A stretch of 64,000 bases of DNA, taken from assembly GCA_964653855.1 (NCBI GenBank), contig CAZZFV010000003.1, positions 12,917 through 76,916 of the forward strand. The letters run 5' to 3'. Every line of letters starts with the position of its first letter. Positions within the stretch are counted from its first letter, which is position 1. Source of the DNA: RGIG3528 sp964653855. GTDB lineage: Bacteria; Bacillota; Clostridia; Lachnospirales; Lachnospiraceae. Positions 30,672-40,225 of this stretch are shown piece after piece. The notes below the pieces were generated by a model, which saw nothing but the letters and a program-made list of their open reading frames with translations, was not told the DNA's origin and did no database searches. A program made the position numbers and the translations under genes.

Positions 30672-31397
30672 ATGAAAACGGCACTGATAACCGGTGCGTC
30701 AAGAGGAATAGGACGGGAAACCGCACTTCTTCTTTCAAAAAACGGATATACGGTTTTTTTAAATTGCGTTAAAAATAAAGAAAAAGCGGAAAGTATCGCG
30801 CGTGAAATCGTGCGTGACGGAAACATGTGCGAGATATACGTGGGAAGTGTTTCGGATCCCGAGTTTGTTTCCGTCATGTTTAACGACATAAAGAAAAAAT
30901 ACGGGCATCTCGATTTACTCATAAACAATGCCGCAATTTCAAAAATCGGACTTCTTACGGATTTAACGGAGGAAGATTTAAAAGAAATGATCGATGTCAA
31001 TCTGTGCGGTGTGATAAGGTGCGCACGTGAGGCTGCCGCACTCATGACAAAAAATCATTCGGGACGGATAATCAATATTTCCTCGATGTGGGGACAGGTG
31101 GGGGCATCCTGCGAAGCTGTTTATTCCGCAACAAAGGGCGGAGTCGACGCGTTTACGCGGGCGCTCGGGAAAGAGCTTTCGATATCGGGAATTTCCGTAA
31201 ACGCCGTGTCTTTCGGAGTTGTGGACACCGATATGAACGGAGGGTTGACCGGCGAAGACAGGGCAGAACTTGAAGCGCAAATTCCCGCGGGGAGATTTGC
31301 GGATCCAAAAGAAGCCGCCGAAATGATTTTAAAGATTGCGGAAGCACCCATGTATCTCACGGGGCAGGTTATAAGATTTGACGGCGGGATGATTTAG
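30672..31397 (+). CDS. SDR-family oxidoreductase (FabG-like)
   Basis: A 241-residue NAD(P)-dependent short-chain dehydrogenase/reductase. The N-terminal GASRGIGRE binds the cofactor, LINNAAISKIG is the NNAG region, Ser in NISSMWGQVGA and the YSATKGG motif give the catalytic Ser-Tyr-Lys set, and IRFDGGM closes the C-terminal. It most resembles 3-oxoacyl-ACP reductase (FabG), but no other fatty-acid gene is near, so the substrate is open. The RBS GGGAG lies 8 bases before the ATG. Confidence 0.92.
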   Translation: MKTALITGASRGIGRETALLLSKNGYTVFLNCVKNKEKAESIAREIVRDGNMCEIYVGSVSDPEFVSVMFNDIKKKYGHLDLLINNAAISKIGLLTDLTEEDLKEMIDVNLCGVIRCAREAAALMTKNHSGRIINISSMWGQVGASCEAVYSATKGGVDAFTRALGKELSISGISVNAVSFGVVDTDMNGGLTGEDRAELEAQIPAGRFADPKEAAEMILKIAEAPMYLTGQVIRFDGGMI

Positions 31398-31483
31398 CGG
31401 AAATTAACGTTAAATTTTCAATGACGGAATGACTCGGTTATATATTATTTTGTATTTTATGCTGTTTCAAAGGACATGTATTT

Positions 31484-32371
31484 ATGAAAATGCTTGCGGA
31501 AAGAATAAATTTTAAGGATATTTTTCTTATAATCGTGGGAACGCTTATTGTTGCGCTCTCCATAAATCTTGTGTTTGACCCGATGGGACTTGATACGGGC
31601 GGAGTTACGGGACTTTCGATCGTAATAAGATATGCGACGATGAAATTTTTTCCCGATGTTTTTCCGAACGGTATCCCCGTATGGTTTTCAAATGTTTTGC
31701 TGAACGTTCCCTTATTTATAATCGCAATCAAAACAAAAGGCTTTAAATACATGATGAAAACGGGATTCGCAACGATAATGCTTACCGTTTGGATTTATGT
31801 GATACCGGTTGTGCAAATACTCACGGATTCGATGCTTTCGGCGCTTTTCGGCGGAGTGCTTTCGGGCACCGGCATGGGAATAGTGTTTTCCGCAATGGCA
31901 ACGACGGGCGGAACGGACTTGTTTTCGGCTCTTTTGCATGACAAATTTAAATATCTTTCGCTTCCCAAAATCCTTGCGATAACGGACGGAACCATAGTTG
32001 CGATCGGTATTTTGATATTTAATCTCGAAAGCATGATTTATTCGATTATCGTTGTTTATTTGGTTTCAAAAATTTCGGATGCGATACTCGAAGGCTTAAA
32101 ATTTGCAAAACTTGTGTACATAATTTCGGACGACGCGGATAAAATCGCCGCCGAAATCCTTGTGGTGATCGACAGAGGTGTTACGGGAATACGCGTTAAG
32201 GGAATGTATTCGGGAAACGACAAAAAAATGCTTTTTTGTGCGGTCGGGAAAAAGCAGGTTGTGGAGCTTACGGATATTGTTTCACGCATCGACAAAAATG
32301 CGTTTATGATTGTGACGGACGCAAGGGAAGTAATGGGCGAAGGATTCAGGGAAGTAAAAATCGACAATTAG
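31484..32371 (+). CDS. YitT family membrane protein
   Basis: A 295-residue integral membrane protein. About five spans make the YitT/DUF161 part (IVGTLIVALSINLVFDPMGLDTGGVTGLSIV is its hallmark region, cut here only in part: residues 18-48). A cytoplasmic DUF2179 domain follows from about residue 205 (VYIISDDADKIAAEIL, then RGVTGIRVKGMYSG and FMIVTDAREVMGEGF). The family is widespread in Bacillota and its function is not established; transport is often assumed. It lies 87 bases after the SDR gene and may be co-transcribed. Confidence 0.9.
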   Translation: MKMLAERINFKDIFLIIVGTLIVALSINLVFDPMGLDTGGVTGLSIVIRYATMKFFPDVFPNGIPVWFSNVLLNVPLFIIAIKTKGFKYMMKTGFATIMLTVWIYVIPVVQILTDSMLSALFGGVLSGTGMGIVFSAMATTGGTDLFSALLHDKFKYLSLPKILAITDGTIVAIGILIFNLESMIYSIIVVYLVSKISDAILEGLKFAKLVYIISDDADKIAAEILVVIDRGVTGIRVKGMYSGNDKKMLFCAVGKKQVVELTDIVSRIDKNAFMIVTDAREVMGEGFREVKIDN

Positions 32372-32483
32372 ATATGCTTTTTTTGAAAGTCCAAAAGTCT
32401 TATTTTATGCAAATTTACCAAAAAACAAATTTTTTTAGACAATCTTCACAAAAAATCAATAACTGATTTGGTTAATCTTAACA

Positions 32484-32512
32484 TTGTTATTTGTTTTTCG
32501 GTGGGATATTAT
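32484..32512 (+). promoter_or_regulatory. Promoter of the MsmX-like gene
   Basis: TTGTTA (32484-32489), 17 bases, TATTAT (32507-32512). A GGGAGG ribosome-binding site follows before the ATG at 32560. Confidence 0.6.
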
Positions 32513-32559
32513 TTATTTAACTTTGCAATCAACCATGCATCTTTTAAGGGAGGACAAAA

Positions 32560-33702
32560 ATGGCAAGTTTATCACTCAGAAATATCAACAAGACATATCC
32601 CAACGGATTTGTTGCGGTTAAGAACTTTAATCTTGAAATTGCCGACAAGGAATTCATCATCTTCGTAGGACCTTCGGGCTGCGGTAAATCAACAACACTT
32701 CGTATGATTGCCGGACTTGAGGAAATCACAGAAGGTGAGCTTTACATCGGCGATAAGCTTATGAACGACGTTGAGCCCAAGGACAGAGATATCGCGATGG
32801 TTTTCCAGAACTACGCTCTTTATCCTCATATGTCGGTTTACGACAATATGGCATTCGGACTTAAGCTCCGCAAGACACCCAAGGATGAAATAGACAGACT
32901 TGTTCATGAAGCGGCAAAGATTCTTGACATCGAGCATCTCCTCGATCGTAAGCCGAAGGCTCTTTCGGGCGGTCAGAGACAGCGTGTTGCCATGGGTCGT
33001 GCAATCGTTCGTAATCCTAAGGTATTCCTTATGGACGAGCCTCTTTCAAACCTTGACGCAAAGCTCCGTGTACAGATGAGAATCGAGATCTCGAAGCTTC
33101 ATCAGAAGCTCCAGACAACAATCATCTACGTTACACACGACCAGACAGAGGCTATGACACTCGGTACAAGAATCATCGTTATGAAGGACGGTGTCATTCA
33201 GCAGGTTGATACACCTCAGAATCTTTATGATAAGCCTTGCAACCTCTTCGTTGCCGGATTCATGGGATCGCCGCAGATGAACTTCATCGATTGCGATGTT
33301 GTTGAAGAAAACGGCAAGGTTGACCTTCATTTTGTGGGCCGCAAGGTTACACTCGACGAGAAGCCTGCAAAGAAGCTTATCGAAGGCGGTTATGTGGGCA
33401 AGAAGATTGTTCTCGGTATCCGTCCCGAAGATATCAAGGATGAGGAAATCGCAATCAGCACTCTTCCCGGATCTACATTTGACGCGGAAGTCAGAGTTTA
33501 CGAGCTTCTCGGTGCCGAAGTATTCCTTTACTTCACGCTTGAAGACAAGCAGGACAGAAAGAACCTCAACAATTCGGTTGATATCACCGCACGTGTTAAT
33601 CCTCGTACAACGGCAAAGGTCGGCGATACAATCAAGATTGCTCTCGATCTTTCAAAGATTCACCTTTTCGACAAGGAAACAGAGCTTGTTATTTACAACT
33701 AA
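32560..33702 (+). CDS. msmX: MsmX/UgpC-type ABC ATPase for sugar uptake
   Basis: A 380-residue multitask ATPase that energises several carbohydrate ABC importers (CUT1 type). Walker A GPSGCGKSTT lies near residue 37, Q-loop MVFQNYALYPHMSVYDN near 82, ABC signature LSGGQRQRVAMGRA near 134, Walker B LMDEPLSNLDAKLR near 156, and the switch His in YVTHDQTEAM. A C-terminal TOBE/regulatory part (LGIRPEDI) follows. It stands alone with its own promoter and terminator, as expected for a shared ATPase; no cognate permeases are in the window. Codon choice is strongly biased (ctt, ctc, aag, cgt), unlike its neighbours, which suggests high expression. Confidence 0.95.
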   Translation: MASLSLRNINKTYPNGFVAVKNFNLEIADKEFIIFVGPSGCGKSTTLRMIAGLEEITEGELYIGDKLMNDVEPKDRDIAMVFQNYALYPHMSVYDNMAFGLKLRKTPKDEIDRLVHEAAKILDIEHLLDRKPKALSGGQRQRVAMGRAIVRNPKVFLMDEPLSNLDAKLRVQMRIEISKLHQKLQTTIIYVTHDQTEAMTLGTRIIVMKDGVIQQVDTPQNLYDKPCNLFVAGFMGSPQMNFIDCDVVEENGKVDLHFVGRKVTLDEKPAKKLIEGGYVGKKIVLGIRPEDIKDEEIAISTLPGSTFDAEVRVYELLGAEVFLYFTLEDKQDRKNLNNSVDITARVNPRTTAKVGDTIKIALDLSKIHLFDKETELVIYN

Positions 33703-33714
33703 AATTAAAATTTC

Positions 33715-33748
33715 AAATTCCCGTGAGCTTATCACGGGAATTTTTTTT
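33715..33748 (+). terminator. Terminator after the MsmX-like gene
   Basis: AAATTCCCGTGA (33715-33726) pairs perfectly with TCACGGGAATTT (33732-33743); five-base loop, T run to 33748. Confidence 0.92.
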
Positions 33749-33853
33749 GTGCATTGCCATATAAGACGGTAATTTTTCGCGTATAACTTTGCGCTTTGTT
33801 TGACAAACACAAAGTTTAATATGTTCTTTGCATTTTTTTTATTTTTTGTTTAG

Positions 33854-33881
33854 TTCAAAAGCGTATATTTTTGTTTATACT
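33854..33881 (+). promoter_or_regulatory. Promoter candidate of the MacB-like transporter gene
   Basis: TTCAAA (33854-33859), 16 bases, TATACT (33876-33881). A TTGACA at 33800 lies in an inverted repeat (AACTTTG/CAAAGTT, 33785-33815) but has no clear -10 box; it may be an operator. Confidence 0.4.
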
Positions 33882-33975
33882 TGAATATCGGTTTTCGGTT
33901 TAACAAAAAACAAAAATACAAATCAAAGAATTTTGGCTTTCTTTTTTGTAAACGGCTCACGAAAGGCAGGAAAAA

Positions 33976-36648
33976 ATGCTTGAATTAAAAGATATAGTAA
34001 AAACATATGAGGTCGGCGACACAAAGATTGAAGCGCTTAAAGGCGTTTCGGTTAATTTTAGGAAGAGCGAGTTTGTTTCGATACTCGGTCACTCGGGATG
34101 CGGTAAGACAACGCTTCTCAATATTATCGGCGGACTTGACACCTACACAAGCGGCGATCTTATCATAAACGGGACTTCAACCAAAAAATATAAGGATGCC
34201 GATTGGGATACATACAGAAACCATTCGATAGGATTTGTTTTCCAAAGCTACAATCTGATTCCTCATCAAAGCGTGCTTGCAAACGTTGAGCTTGCGCTCA
34301 CGTTGTCGGGTGTTTCTCCCGCAGAAAGAAGAGAACGCGCGATAAAAGCGCTTGAACGCGTGGGACTCGGAGATCAGTTGAAAAAGCGTCCCAATCAGAT
34401 GTCGGGCGGCCAGATGCAGCGTGTTGCGATTGCGCGTGCGATCGTAAACGATCCCGATATTTTGCTTGCCGATGAGCCTACGGGTGCGCTTGATTCGGAA
34501 ACAAGCGTTCAGATAATGGAGCTCTTAAAGGAAATATCGAAAGACAGGCTCATAATTATGGTTACCCATAACCCCGAGCTTGCCGAAAGGTATTCGACAC
34601 GTATAATAAGGCTCCTTGACGGTGTTGTCGTTGACGATTCGAGACCTTATAACGGCGGACCCGATGAAACGATTACGGTTTCCGCACGCGACAAAGGTAA
34701 AAAAGCTTCGATGTCATTTTTAACCGCATTGTCGCTTTCCGCAAATAACTTAATGACCAAAAAAGGAAGAACGTTTCTTACGGCATTTGCGGGTGCAATC
34801 GGTATAATCGGAATTGCGCTTATTCTTTCGCTTTCGGACGGCTTCCAAAAATATATCGACCGAGTGCAGGAAGAAACGCTGTCGACCTATCCCATAACGA
34901 TAGAAGCGGAGAGCGTCGACATGTCGAGCATGCTCACGACTCTTATGGGTGAGGCTACGGATGCCGCAAACGAAGAAGACGAAAATTCGGATGACGAAAG
35001 TGATGAGAGCGATGAAGAAAGCAATACGATAAAGCCGCTTGACGTTACGACAAACATGTACAATACGCTTATTTCAGAAAAGACGATAAACAATCTTCAG
35101 GACTTCAAAAAATATCTGGACGATCCGGACAACGGATTTTCGGAGCTTGTAAGCGCAATACAATATTCTTATGACATCAATCCGAAGATTTACGGAACCG
35201 ACTTAAACGGTAAACTCTTACGTGTCAATCCGTCGACCGTGCTTGACGCGATGGGAATGAGCAACATGCAATCGATGTATTCGATGTATTCGGAGATGTC
35301 GGGCTCGATGTCGTCATTATCAATGATTTCCACGGATCTTGACGTGTTCAGTGAGATTATGGATAACGATGAATTGTTGTCCGAGCAATACGATGTAGTT
35401 GCGGGACGGTGGCCGGAAGATAAGAATGAACTCGTATTTGTGATAAAATCGAACAATTATGTCGAAGACACGGCACTTTTTACGCTCGGGCTTAAAGATC
35501 AGGCAACGCTTTCCGCTTTCCTTGAAAACAAAGAGATTGCGGAGTCGGGAAAAGACGAATACACATATGACGAAATTATGAGTCTTACGTTTACATGTGT
35601 TCCGGATTATGCTTTTTATGAATATGACGAAGAGACGGGAGCATGGAACGAAATAAGTTCCGATTCCGATAAGTTTGACGAAGTATTAAGCCGCGGAATA
35701 GAACTTAAAATCGTAGGAATAATAAGACCCAAGGATACGGCGTCGGCAACGGCTATTTCAAGTGTTATCGGCTATACAAAGGAACTTACCGAATATTTGA
35801 TCGAAGAAACAAACAAGTCGGAAATAGTAAAGAGCCAGATCGCAAATCCGGATATCGACGTGTTTACGGGGAAGCCTTTTTCGGGAACGGAGGAAGCAAA
35901 AACCGCGGAAACGTCGTTTGATTTAAGCACTTTGACACAAGAGCAGCAGGCATATTTTGCGGCACTTTCGGAAGAAGAAAGAAACGCTCTTATCGCGCAG
36001 ATGGCATCTCAAACGGTTTCCGAATCGACTTACGAAAACAACCTGACGATTCTTAATGTTTGCGACCTTGAAACGCCCACGACGATAAATATTTATCCGA
36101 AGGACTTTGAGTCAAAGGACTTGATATCCGACAAAATCAAGGAATACAACAAAAAGTGCGAGGATGAAGGCAGGGAAGCCGCAAAAATCACATATACGGA
36201 TTATATAGGAATCATGATGTCGTCGATCAGCACGATCATAAACGCGATAACTTACGTGCTCATTGCGTTTGTTGCGATATCGCTTGTCGTTTCGTCGATT
36301 ATGATTGCGATTATCACGTATATTTCCGTACTCGAAAGAACAAAGGAAATCGGAATCTTGCGCAGTATCGGCGCGTCAAAACGCGATATTTCGAGAGTTT
36401 TCAATGCGGAAACGTTAATCGAAGGCTTTGTTTCGGGGCTCCTCGGAGTTCTCGTGACCGTTGCCCTAAATATTCCGATAAATGCGATAATAAAGCACTT
36501 CTCGGGACTTAAAAACATCGCGGCGCTGCCTTTTAATGCGGCTGTCATACTTGTTCTCATAAGCATTGTACTTACGATACTTGCGGGACTTGTACCGTCA
36601 AGAATGGCGGCAAAGCGTGATCCTGTTGAGGCTCTCAGAAGCGAATAA
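33976..36648 (+). CDS. ABC transporter with fused ATPase and FtsX-like permease (MacB/Bce type)
   Basis: An 890-residue single-chain ABC protein. Residues 1-225 form the ATPase of the LolD/MacB group: Walker A GHSGCGKTT (about 38), signature MSGGQMQRVAIARAI (about 142), Walker B LLADEPTGALDSETS (about 163). A span near residue 270 (FAGAIGIIGIALILSLSDGF) starts the permease. An extracellular region of about 450 residues follows, including an acidic stretch (EDENSDDESDESDEES, about 335-352). Three C-terminal spans carry the FtsX/MacB core (SIMIAIITYISVLERTKEIGILRSIG). Likely roles are antimicrobial-peptide sensing/removal or envelope lipoprotein release. No Bce-type histidine kinase lies beside it. 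Confidence 0.92.
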   Translation: MLELKDIVKTYEVGDTKIEALKGVSVNFRKSEFVSILGHSGCGKTTLLNIIGGLDTYTSGDLIINGTSTKKYKDADWDTYRNHSIGFVFQSYNLIPHQSVLANVELALTLSGVSPAERRERAIKALERVGLGDQLKKRPNQMSGGQMQRVAIARAIVNDPDILLADEPTGALDSETSVQIMELLKEISKDRLIIMVTHNPELAERYSTRIIRLLDGVVVDDSRPYNGGPDETITVSARDKGKKASMSFLTALSLSANNLMTKKGRTFLTAFAGAIGIIGIALILSLSDGFQKYIDRVQEETLSTYPITIEAESVDMSSMLTTLMGEATDAANEEDENSDDESDESDEESNTIKPLDVTTNMYNTLISEKTINNLQDFKKYLDDPDNGFSELVSAIQYSYDINPKIYGTDLNGKLLRVNPSTVLDAMGMSNMQSMYSMYSEMSGSMSSLSMISTDLDVFSEIMDNDELLSEQYDVVAGRWPEDKNELVFVIKSNNYVEDTALFTLGLKDQATLSAFLENKEIAESGKDEYTYDEIMSLTFTCVPDYAFYEYDEETGAWNEISSDSDKFDEVLSRGIELKIVGIIRPKDTASATAISSVIGYTKELTEYLIEETNKSEIVKSQIANPDIDVFTGKPFSGTEEAKTAETSFDLSTLTQEQQAYFAALSEEERNALIAQMASQTVSESTYENNLTILNVCDLETPTTINIYPKDFESKDLISDKIKEYNKKCEDEGREAAKITYTDYIGIMMSSISTIINAITYVLIAFVAISLVVSSIMIAIITYISVLERTKEIGILRSIGASKRDISRVFNAETLIEGFVSGLLGVLVTVALNIPINAIIKHFSGLKNIAALPFNAAVILVLISIVLTILAGLVPSRMAAKRDPVEALRSE

Positions 36649-36703
36649 ATTATGTGAAACAGTTTTCACGTAAAAACGGATATAAGAAAACGGAAATAAA
36701 ATA

Positions 36704-36735
36704 AAAAATGTGCGGTTATTGACCGCACATTTTTG
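36704..36735. terminator. Bidirectional terminator, MacB-like gene / DtxR-type gene
   Basis: AAAAATGTGCGGT (36704-36716) pairs perfectly with ACCGCACATTTTT (36722-36734) across a 5-base loop. Confidence 0.92.
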
Positions 36736-36793
36736 TTTGTGATATAAAAATAAATTTAATGCTTTTTGTAAGCCGTAACACGGCCGTAAAGAC

Positions 36794-37180
36794 TTAATTT
36801 ACGTTTAAGTCGTGTTCCGCTTTTACGTGATTTTTGATCGCGTTAAAGGTTTCTTCGCTTATTATATGTTCCATACGGCATGCGTCTTCTTCGGCAACCG
36901 CGGGGCTTACGCCGAGTGATGTGAGAACGCGCGTCAAAACCTCGTGGCGTTCGAAAGTTCTTTTCGCAACCGCGAGCCCTGCGTCCGTGAGATCGATTTT
37001 TCCGTCGCGTTCAATCGTTATATAACCGCTGTCCTTTAAGATTCCCATGGCACGGCTGATAGAAGGCTTCGAAAAATTCATTTCCGTCGCAACGTCTATA
37101 CTTCTCACAAAAGGACTTTTTTGCGCAAGTCTGTAAATTGTTTCGAGATACATTTCCCCGGATTCCTGTAATTTTGACAT
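36794..37180 (-). CDS. DtxR/MntR-family metal-dependent regulator
   Basis: A 128-residue transcription regulator. The winged helix-turn-helix (ESGEMYLETIYRLAQ, then VRSIDVATEMNFSKPSISRAMGILKDSGYI) is followed by the dimer/metal domain (LTDAGLAVAKRTFERHEVLTRVLTSLGV, EEDACRMEHIISEETFNAI), which supplies the Glu/His/Cys metal ligands seen in the family. There is no C-terminal SH3 domain, as in MntR. It therefore probably senses Mn(II) or Fe(II). No metal transporter lies beside it. I chose the ATG at 37180, 8 bases after AAGGAAGG. A near-consensus promoter precedes it. Confidence 0.9.
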   Translation of the reverse strand: MSKLQESGEMYLETIYRLAQKSPFVRSIDVATEMNFSKPSISRAMGILKDSGYITIERDGKIDLTDAGLAVAKRTFERHEVLTRVLTSLGVSPAVAEEDACRMEHIISEETFNAIKNHVKAEHDLNVN

Positions 37181-37217
37181 ATAAACACCTTCCTTATTCC
37201 CCAAAAATTACTTTCAA

Positions 37218-37246
37218 ATTTTAGCACATTATCAAAACATAGTCAA
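37218..37246 (-). promoter_or_regulatory. Promoter of the DtxR-type regulator
   Basis: Minus strand: TTGACT (37241-37246), 17 bases, TAAAAT (37218-37223), with TGC before the -10 box (extended -10). Confidence 0.75.
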
Positions 37247-37357
37247 TTTTTGCCTTTTAACGATTGCTTCATATTTTTCTTTTATAATTATGTAAAATAT
37301 GCTAAAATAACTTTGTATGTTTATCGGATAGGATGACACTACGGAAGGGAAAAACAA

Positions 37358-38458
37358 ATGATTTCAAATCAGGTTTTACAAAGCACGCTTGACGGCATCA
37401 AAGCAATAGCACGTACGGAACTCAGTGTTTGCGACACTGAAGGAAAGACGATTGCGACAACGATTTTGGAACCGATGAACTTTGAAAGTGCGGTTGTAAA
37501 TTTTGTTGAATCGCCGGCAGACAGCCAGGTTGTGCAAGGCAATCACTTCTTTAAGGTTTATGACGACCGTCAGCTTGAATTTGTCGTAATCGCACGCGGC
37601 GACGGCGAAGAAACATATATGATGGGAAAGCTTGCGACATTTCAGATTACAAGCCTTACCGTTGCTTACAAGGAGCGTTACGACAAGGACAATTTTATCA
37701 AAAACCTTTTGCTCGACAATCTCTTGCTTGTTGACATATACAGCCGTGCAAAGAAGCTTCATATCGAAGCGGAAGCAAGGCGTGTTGTTTATATAATCGA
37801 AACTCACGACGACAAGGATACGGGCGCGCTCGAAACCGTCAGAAGTCTTTTTGCCGGAAAGCCTCATGACTTTATTACCGCGGTCGACGAAAAGAATATC
37901 ATTGTCGTAAAGGAATTAAAGCCCGGCGAATCATACGACGACCTTGACCGCACGGCGAAGGTCATACTCGATATGCTTAATACCGAAGCAATGTCAAAGG
38001 TAAACATTGCATACGGAACGATAATCAACGAAATCAAGGATGTTTCGCGTTCGTATAAGGAAGCGAAGATGGCTCTCGATGTGGGCAAAATATTCCAGAG
38101 CTCCGAAAACATCACGGCATATTCGCGTCTCGGAATCGGCAGACTTATTTATCAGCTTCCCATGTCTCTTTGCAAGATGTACATAAAGGAAGTGTTCAGC
38201 GACGGCTCGCTTGATGAGCTTGACGAAGAAACATTGTCTACCGTAAACAGATTTTTTGAAGACAATCTTAACGTTTCCGAAACGTCGAGAAATCTTTACA
38301 TTCACAGAAATACGCTTGTATACAGGCTTGATAAGCTTCAAAAGCTTACAAATCTCGACCTTCGCAATTTTGACGATGCGGTTGCATTTAAGATTGCGCT
38401 CATGGTGCTCAAATACATGAACTATGTCGAAAATACCGATCCGACCATGGTTCAATAG
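37358..38458 (+). CDS. CdaR/PucR-type helix-turn-helix regulator
   Basis: A 366-residue regulator. The N-terminal 125 residues resemble a diacid-recognition/sensor domain (MISNQVLQSTLDGIKAIART). A central GGDEF-like or CdaR middle part lies at about 140-270 (VNIAYGTIINEIKDVSRSYKEAKMALDVG). The C-terminal HTH is NVSETSRNLYIHRNTLVYRL, then KLQKLTNLDLRNFDDAVAFKIALMV, the PucR/CdaR signature. The ligand is unknown. It lies 24 bases before ftsE and on the same strand, so transcription may continue into the division genes. Confidence 0.88.
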   Translation: MISNQVLQSTLDGIKAIARTELSVCDTEGKTIATTILEPMNFESAVVNFVESPADSQVVQGNHFFKVYDDRQLEFVVIARGDGEETYMMGKLATFQITSLTVAYKERYDKDNFIKNLLLDNLLLVDIYSRAKKLHIEAEARRVVYIIETHDDKDTGALETVRSLFAGKPHDFITAVDEKNIIVVKELKPGESYDDLDRTAKVILDMLNTEAMSKVNIAYGTIINEIKDVSRSYKEAKMALDVGKIFQSSENITAYSRLGIGRLIYQLPMSLCKMYIKEVFSDGSLDELDEETLSTVNRFFEDNLNVSETSRNLYIHRNTLVYRLDKLQKLTNLDLRNFDDAVAFKIALMVLKYMNYVENTDPTMVQ

Positions 38459-38482
38459 ACAAAAAATACCGAAGTAAGATAA

Positions 38483-39232
38483 ATGGCTAAATTTGATATA
38501 GAAAGAGAACTTAATAAAATTCAGTCGCCCGTAATATATTTTGACAACGTTTCAAAGTGTTATCAAAAAAATTGCGAGGCGCTTGGCGGTGTCACGTTTA
38601 ACATAACAAAGGGCGAATTTGTTTTTCTCGTGGGCGATTCGGGCTCCGGGAAAACAACCGTTTTGAAGCTTATGCTTAAGGATACGCTTCCCACAAAAGG
38701 ACGCGTGTATGTGGCGGGACACGAAACAAAAAGGCTTTCGAGAAGCGCCGTTGCGAATTTCAGGCGCGGAATCGGAGTGGTGTTCCAGGATTTTAGACTT
38801 TTAAACGACAGAAACGTATACGAGAATGTCGCATTCGCACAGCGTGTGATAGAGGCGGATTCAAAGAATATTCAATATAACGTAATGCGTGTTTTAAATC
38901 TCGTGGGACTCATAGACAAATCGGAAAATTATCCGGGAGAGCTTTCGGGAGGACAGCAGCAGCGTGTTGCGATTGCGAGGGCGCTTGTAAACAATCCCCT
39001 CATACTTCTCGCCGACGAGCCGACGGGAAACCTTGACTCTACAAGTTCAAAGGAAATAATGCATTTGCTTGACAACATCAACAAAAGAGGCACAACGGTC
39101 GTTATGGTAACGCATAATCTCGATATCGTGCATGAAATGCAAAAGAGGGTAATTACGTTAAATCACGGGAAAATCGTGAGCGATGTTTCCAAAAACGGAT
39201 ATAACTCTTTTTCGGAGGCGGAGGACACTTGA
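38483..39232 (+). CDS. ftsE: Cell division ATP-binding protein FtsE
   Basis: ATPase of the FtsEX complex, which couples ATP use in the cytoplasm to peptidoglycan hydrolase activation outside during division. The 249-residue protein has Walker A GDSGSGKTTV (about 50), the Q-loop VVFQDFRLLNDRNVYENVAF, signature LSGGQQQRVAIARALVNNP (about 155), Walker B LLADEPTGNLDSTSS, and the switch His in MVTHN. It has a short N-terminal extension of about 14 residues. The stop overlaps the ftsX start by one base (TGATG). Confidence 0.96.
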   Translation: MAKFDIERELNKIQSPVIYFDNVSKCYQKNCEALGGVTFNITKGEFVFLVGDSGSGKTTVLKLMLKDTLPTKGRVYVAGHETKRLSRSAVANFRRGIGVVFQDFRLLNDRNVYENVAFAQRVIEADSKNIQYNVMRVLNLVGLIDKSENYPGELSGGQQQRVAIARALVNNPLILLADEPTGNLDSTSSKEIMHLLDNINKRGTTVVMVTHNLDIVHEMQKRVITLNHGKIVSDVSKNGYNSFSEAEDT

Positions 39233-40155
39233 TGAAACACTTCAGAACCTTCGGATATTGCGTAAAACAGGGCGTTGTGGGATTTTGGAAAAACAGAACG
39301 TTCTCGATTGCGTCAATAGCCACGATAATCGCGTGCCTTATGCTTCTCGGAGTTTTTTATTTTACATTCATAAATATCAATAAGGCACTTTCGGAAGTAG
39401 AAAACAATATCGGAATCACTGTTTTTTTTGAAGACGGTGTGACGGAAGAAGATATTTTGGTAATCAAAAGCCAAACGGAAAAGCTTGACGGTGTTTCTTT
39501 TGTAACGTATACGTCTGCGGAAGAAGCATGGGAAGCATACAAAAACGAAAATTTGTCAAAAGAGGTGCAGGAATCGTTCGGAGACGACAATCCGCTTAAG
39601 AATTCGGCATCGCTTGAGGTTCACCTCACAAAAATAAACATGCAAACAATAGTTGCGGGGCAGATTTCCGCGATGGAGCACGTGCGCACGGTAAATTATT
39701 CGGCGGTTGTAGTCGAAAAAATGGCTGAAATCAGGACGATAGCGCTTATTGTTTCCGCACTTCTCATTTTGATTCTTGCGACAGTTGCGTGCTTCCTTGT
39801 GAGAAACACGATCACAACGGGCATAAATGTGCGAAAGAGCGAGATTTCGATTATGTCTCTTATCGGAGCAACCGACTTTTTTATGATTTTGCCTTTTGTT
39901 GTGGAAGGACTTTTGATCGGAATAATAGGGGGAATCGTTCCGATGTGGTTACTCGGGGTTTTGTACGAAAAAGTAAGTGTTGTTCTGACAAGTGAATTTG
40001 CAACCGTTTTTTCGGGATTTTCGCTTATTTCAAAGGCAAATGCGCTTAACGATTTTGTTCCCGTCGCGTTTCCTTTCAGTGTCGGAATCGGTGTTGTGAC
40101 AAGCTTTGTCACGGCAAAATTAAAAATAAGAAAAATAGCCGTGGAACATTTTTAG
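39232..40155 (+). CDS. ftsX: Cell division protein FtsX
   Basis: Membrane partner of FtsE. The 307-residue protein has the four-span FtsX layout: one span after WKNRTFSIASIATIIACLML, an extracellular domain (about 60-170: VENNIGITVFFEDGVTEEDI), and three C-terminal spans with NVRKSEISIMSLIGATDFF. The extracellular loop recruits coiled-coil peptidoglycan hydrolases, and one is encoded next. Start at the ATG 39232, sharing one base with the ftsE stop; the preceding TTG in frame has no better site. Confidence 0.95.
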   Translation: MKHFRTFGYCVKQGVVGFWKNRTFSIASIATIIACLMLLGVFYFTFININKALSEVENNIGITVFFEDGVTEEDILVIKSQTEKLDGVSFVTYTSAEEAWEAYKNENLSKEVQESFGDDNPLKNSASLEVHLTKINMQTIVAGQISAMEHVRTVNYSAVVVEKMAEIRTIALIVSALLILILATVACFLVRNTITTGINVRKSEISIMSLIGATDFFMILPFVVEGLLIGIIGGIVPMWLLGVLYEKVSVVLTSEFATVFSGFSLISKANALNDFVPVAFPFSVGIGVVTSFVTAKLKIRKIAVEHF

Positions 40156-40225
40156 GAATTTCCGGAAAATGCATTACGAATAACGGAAATATGTAATACT
40201 GAGACGATATTTTTTTGGAGCTTAA

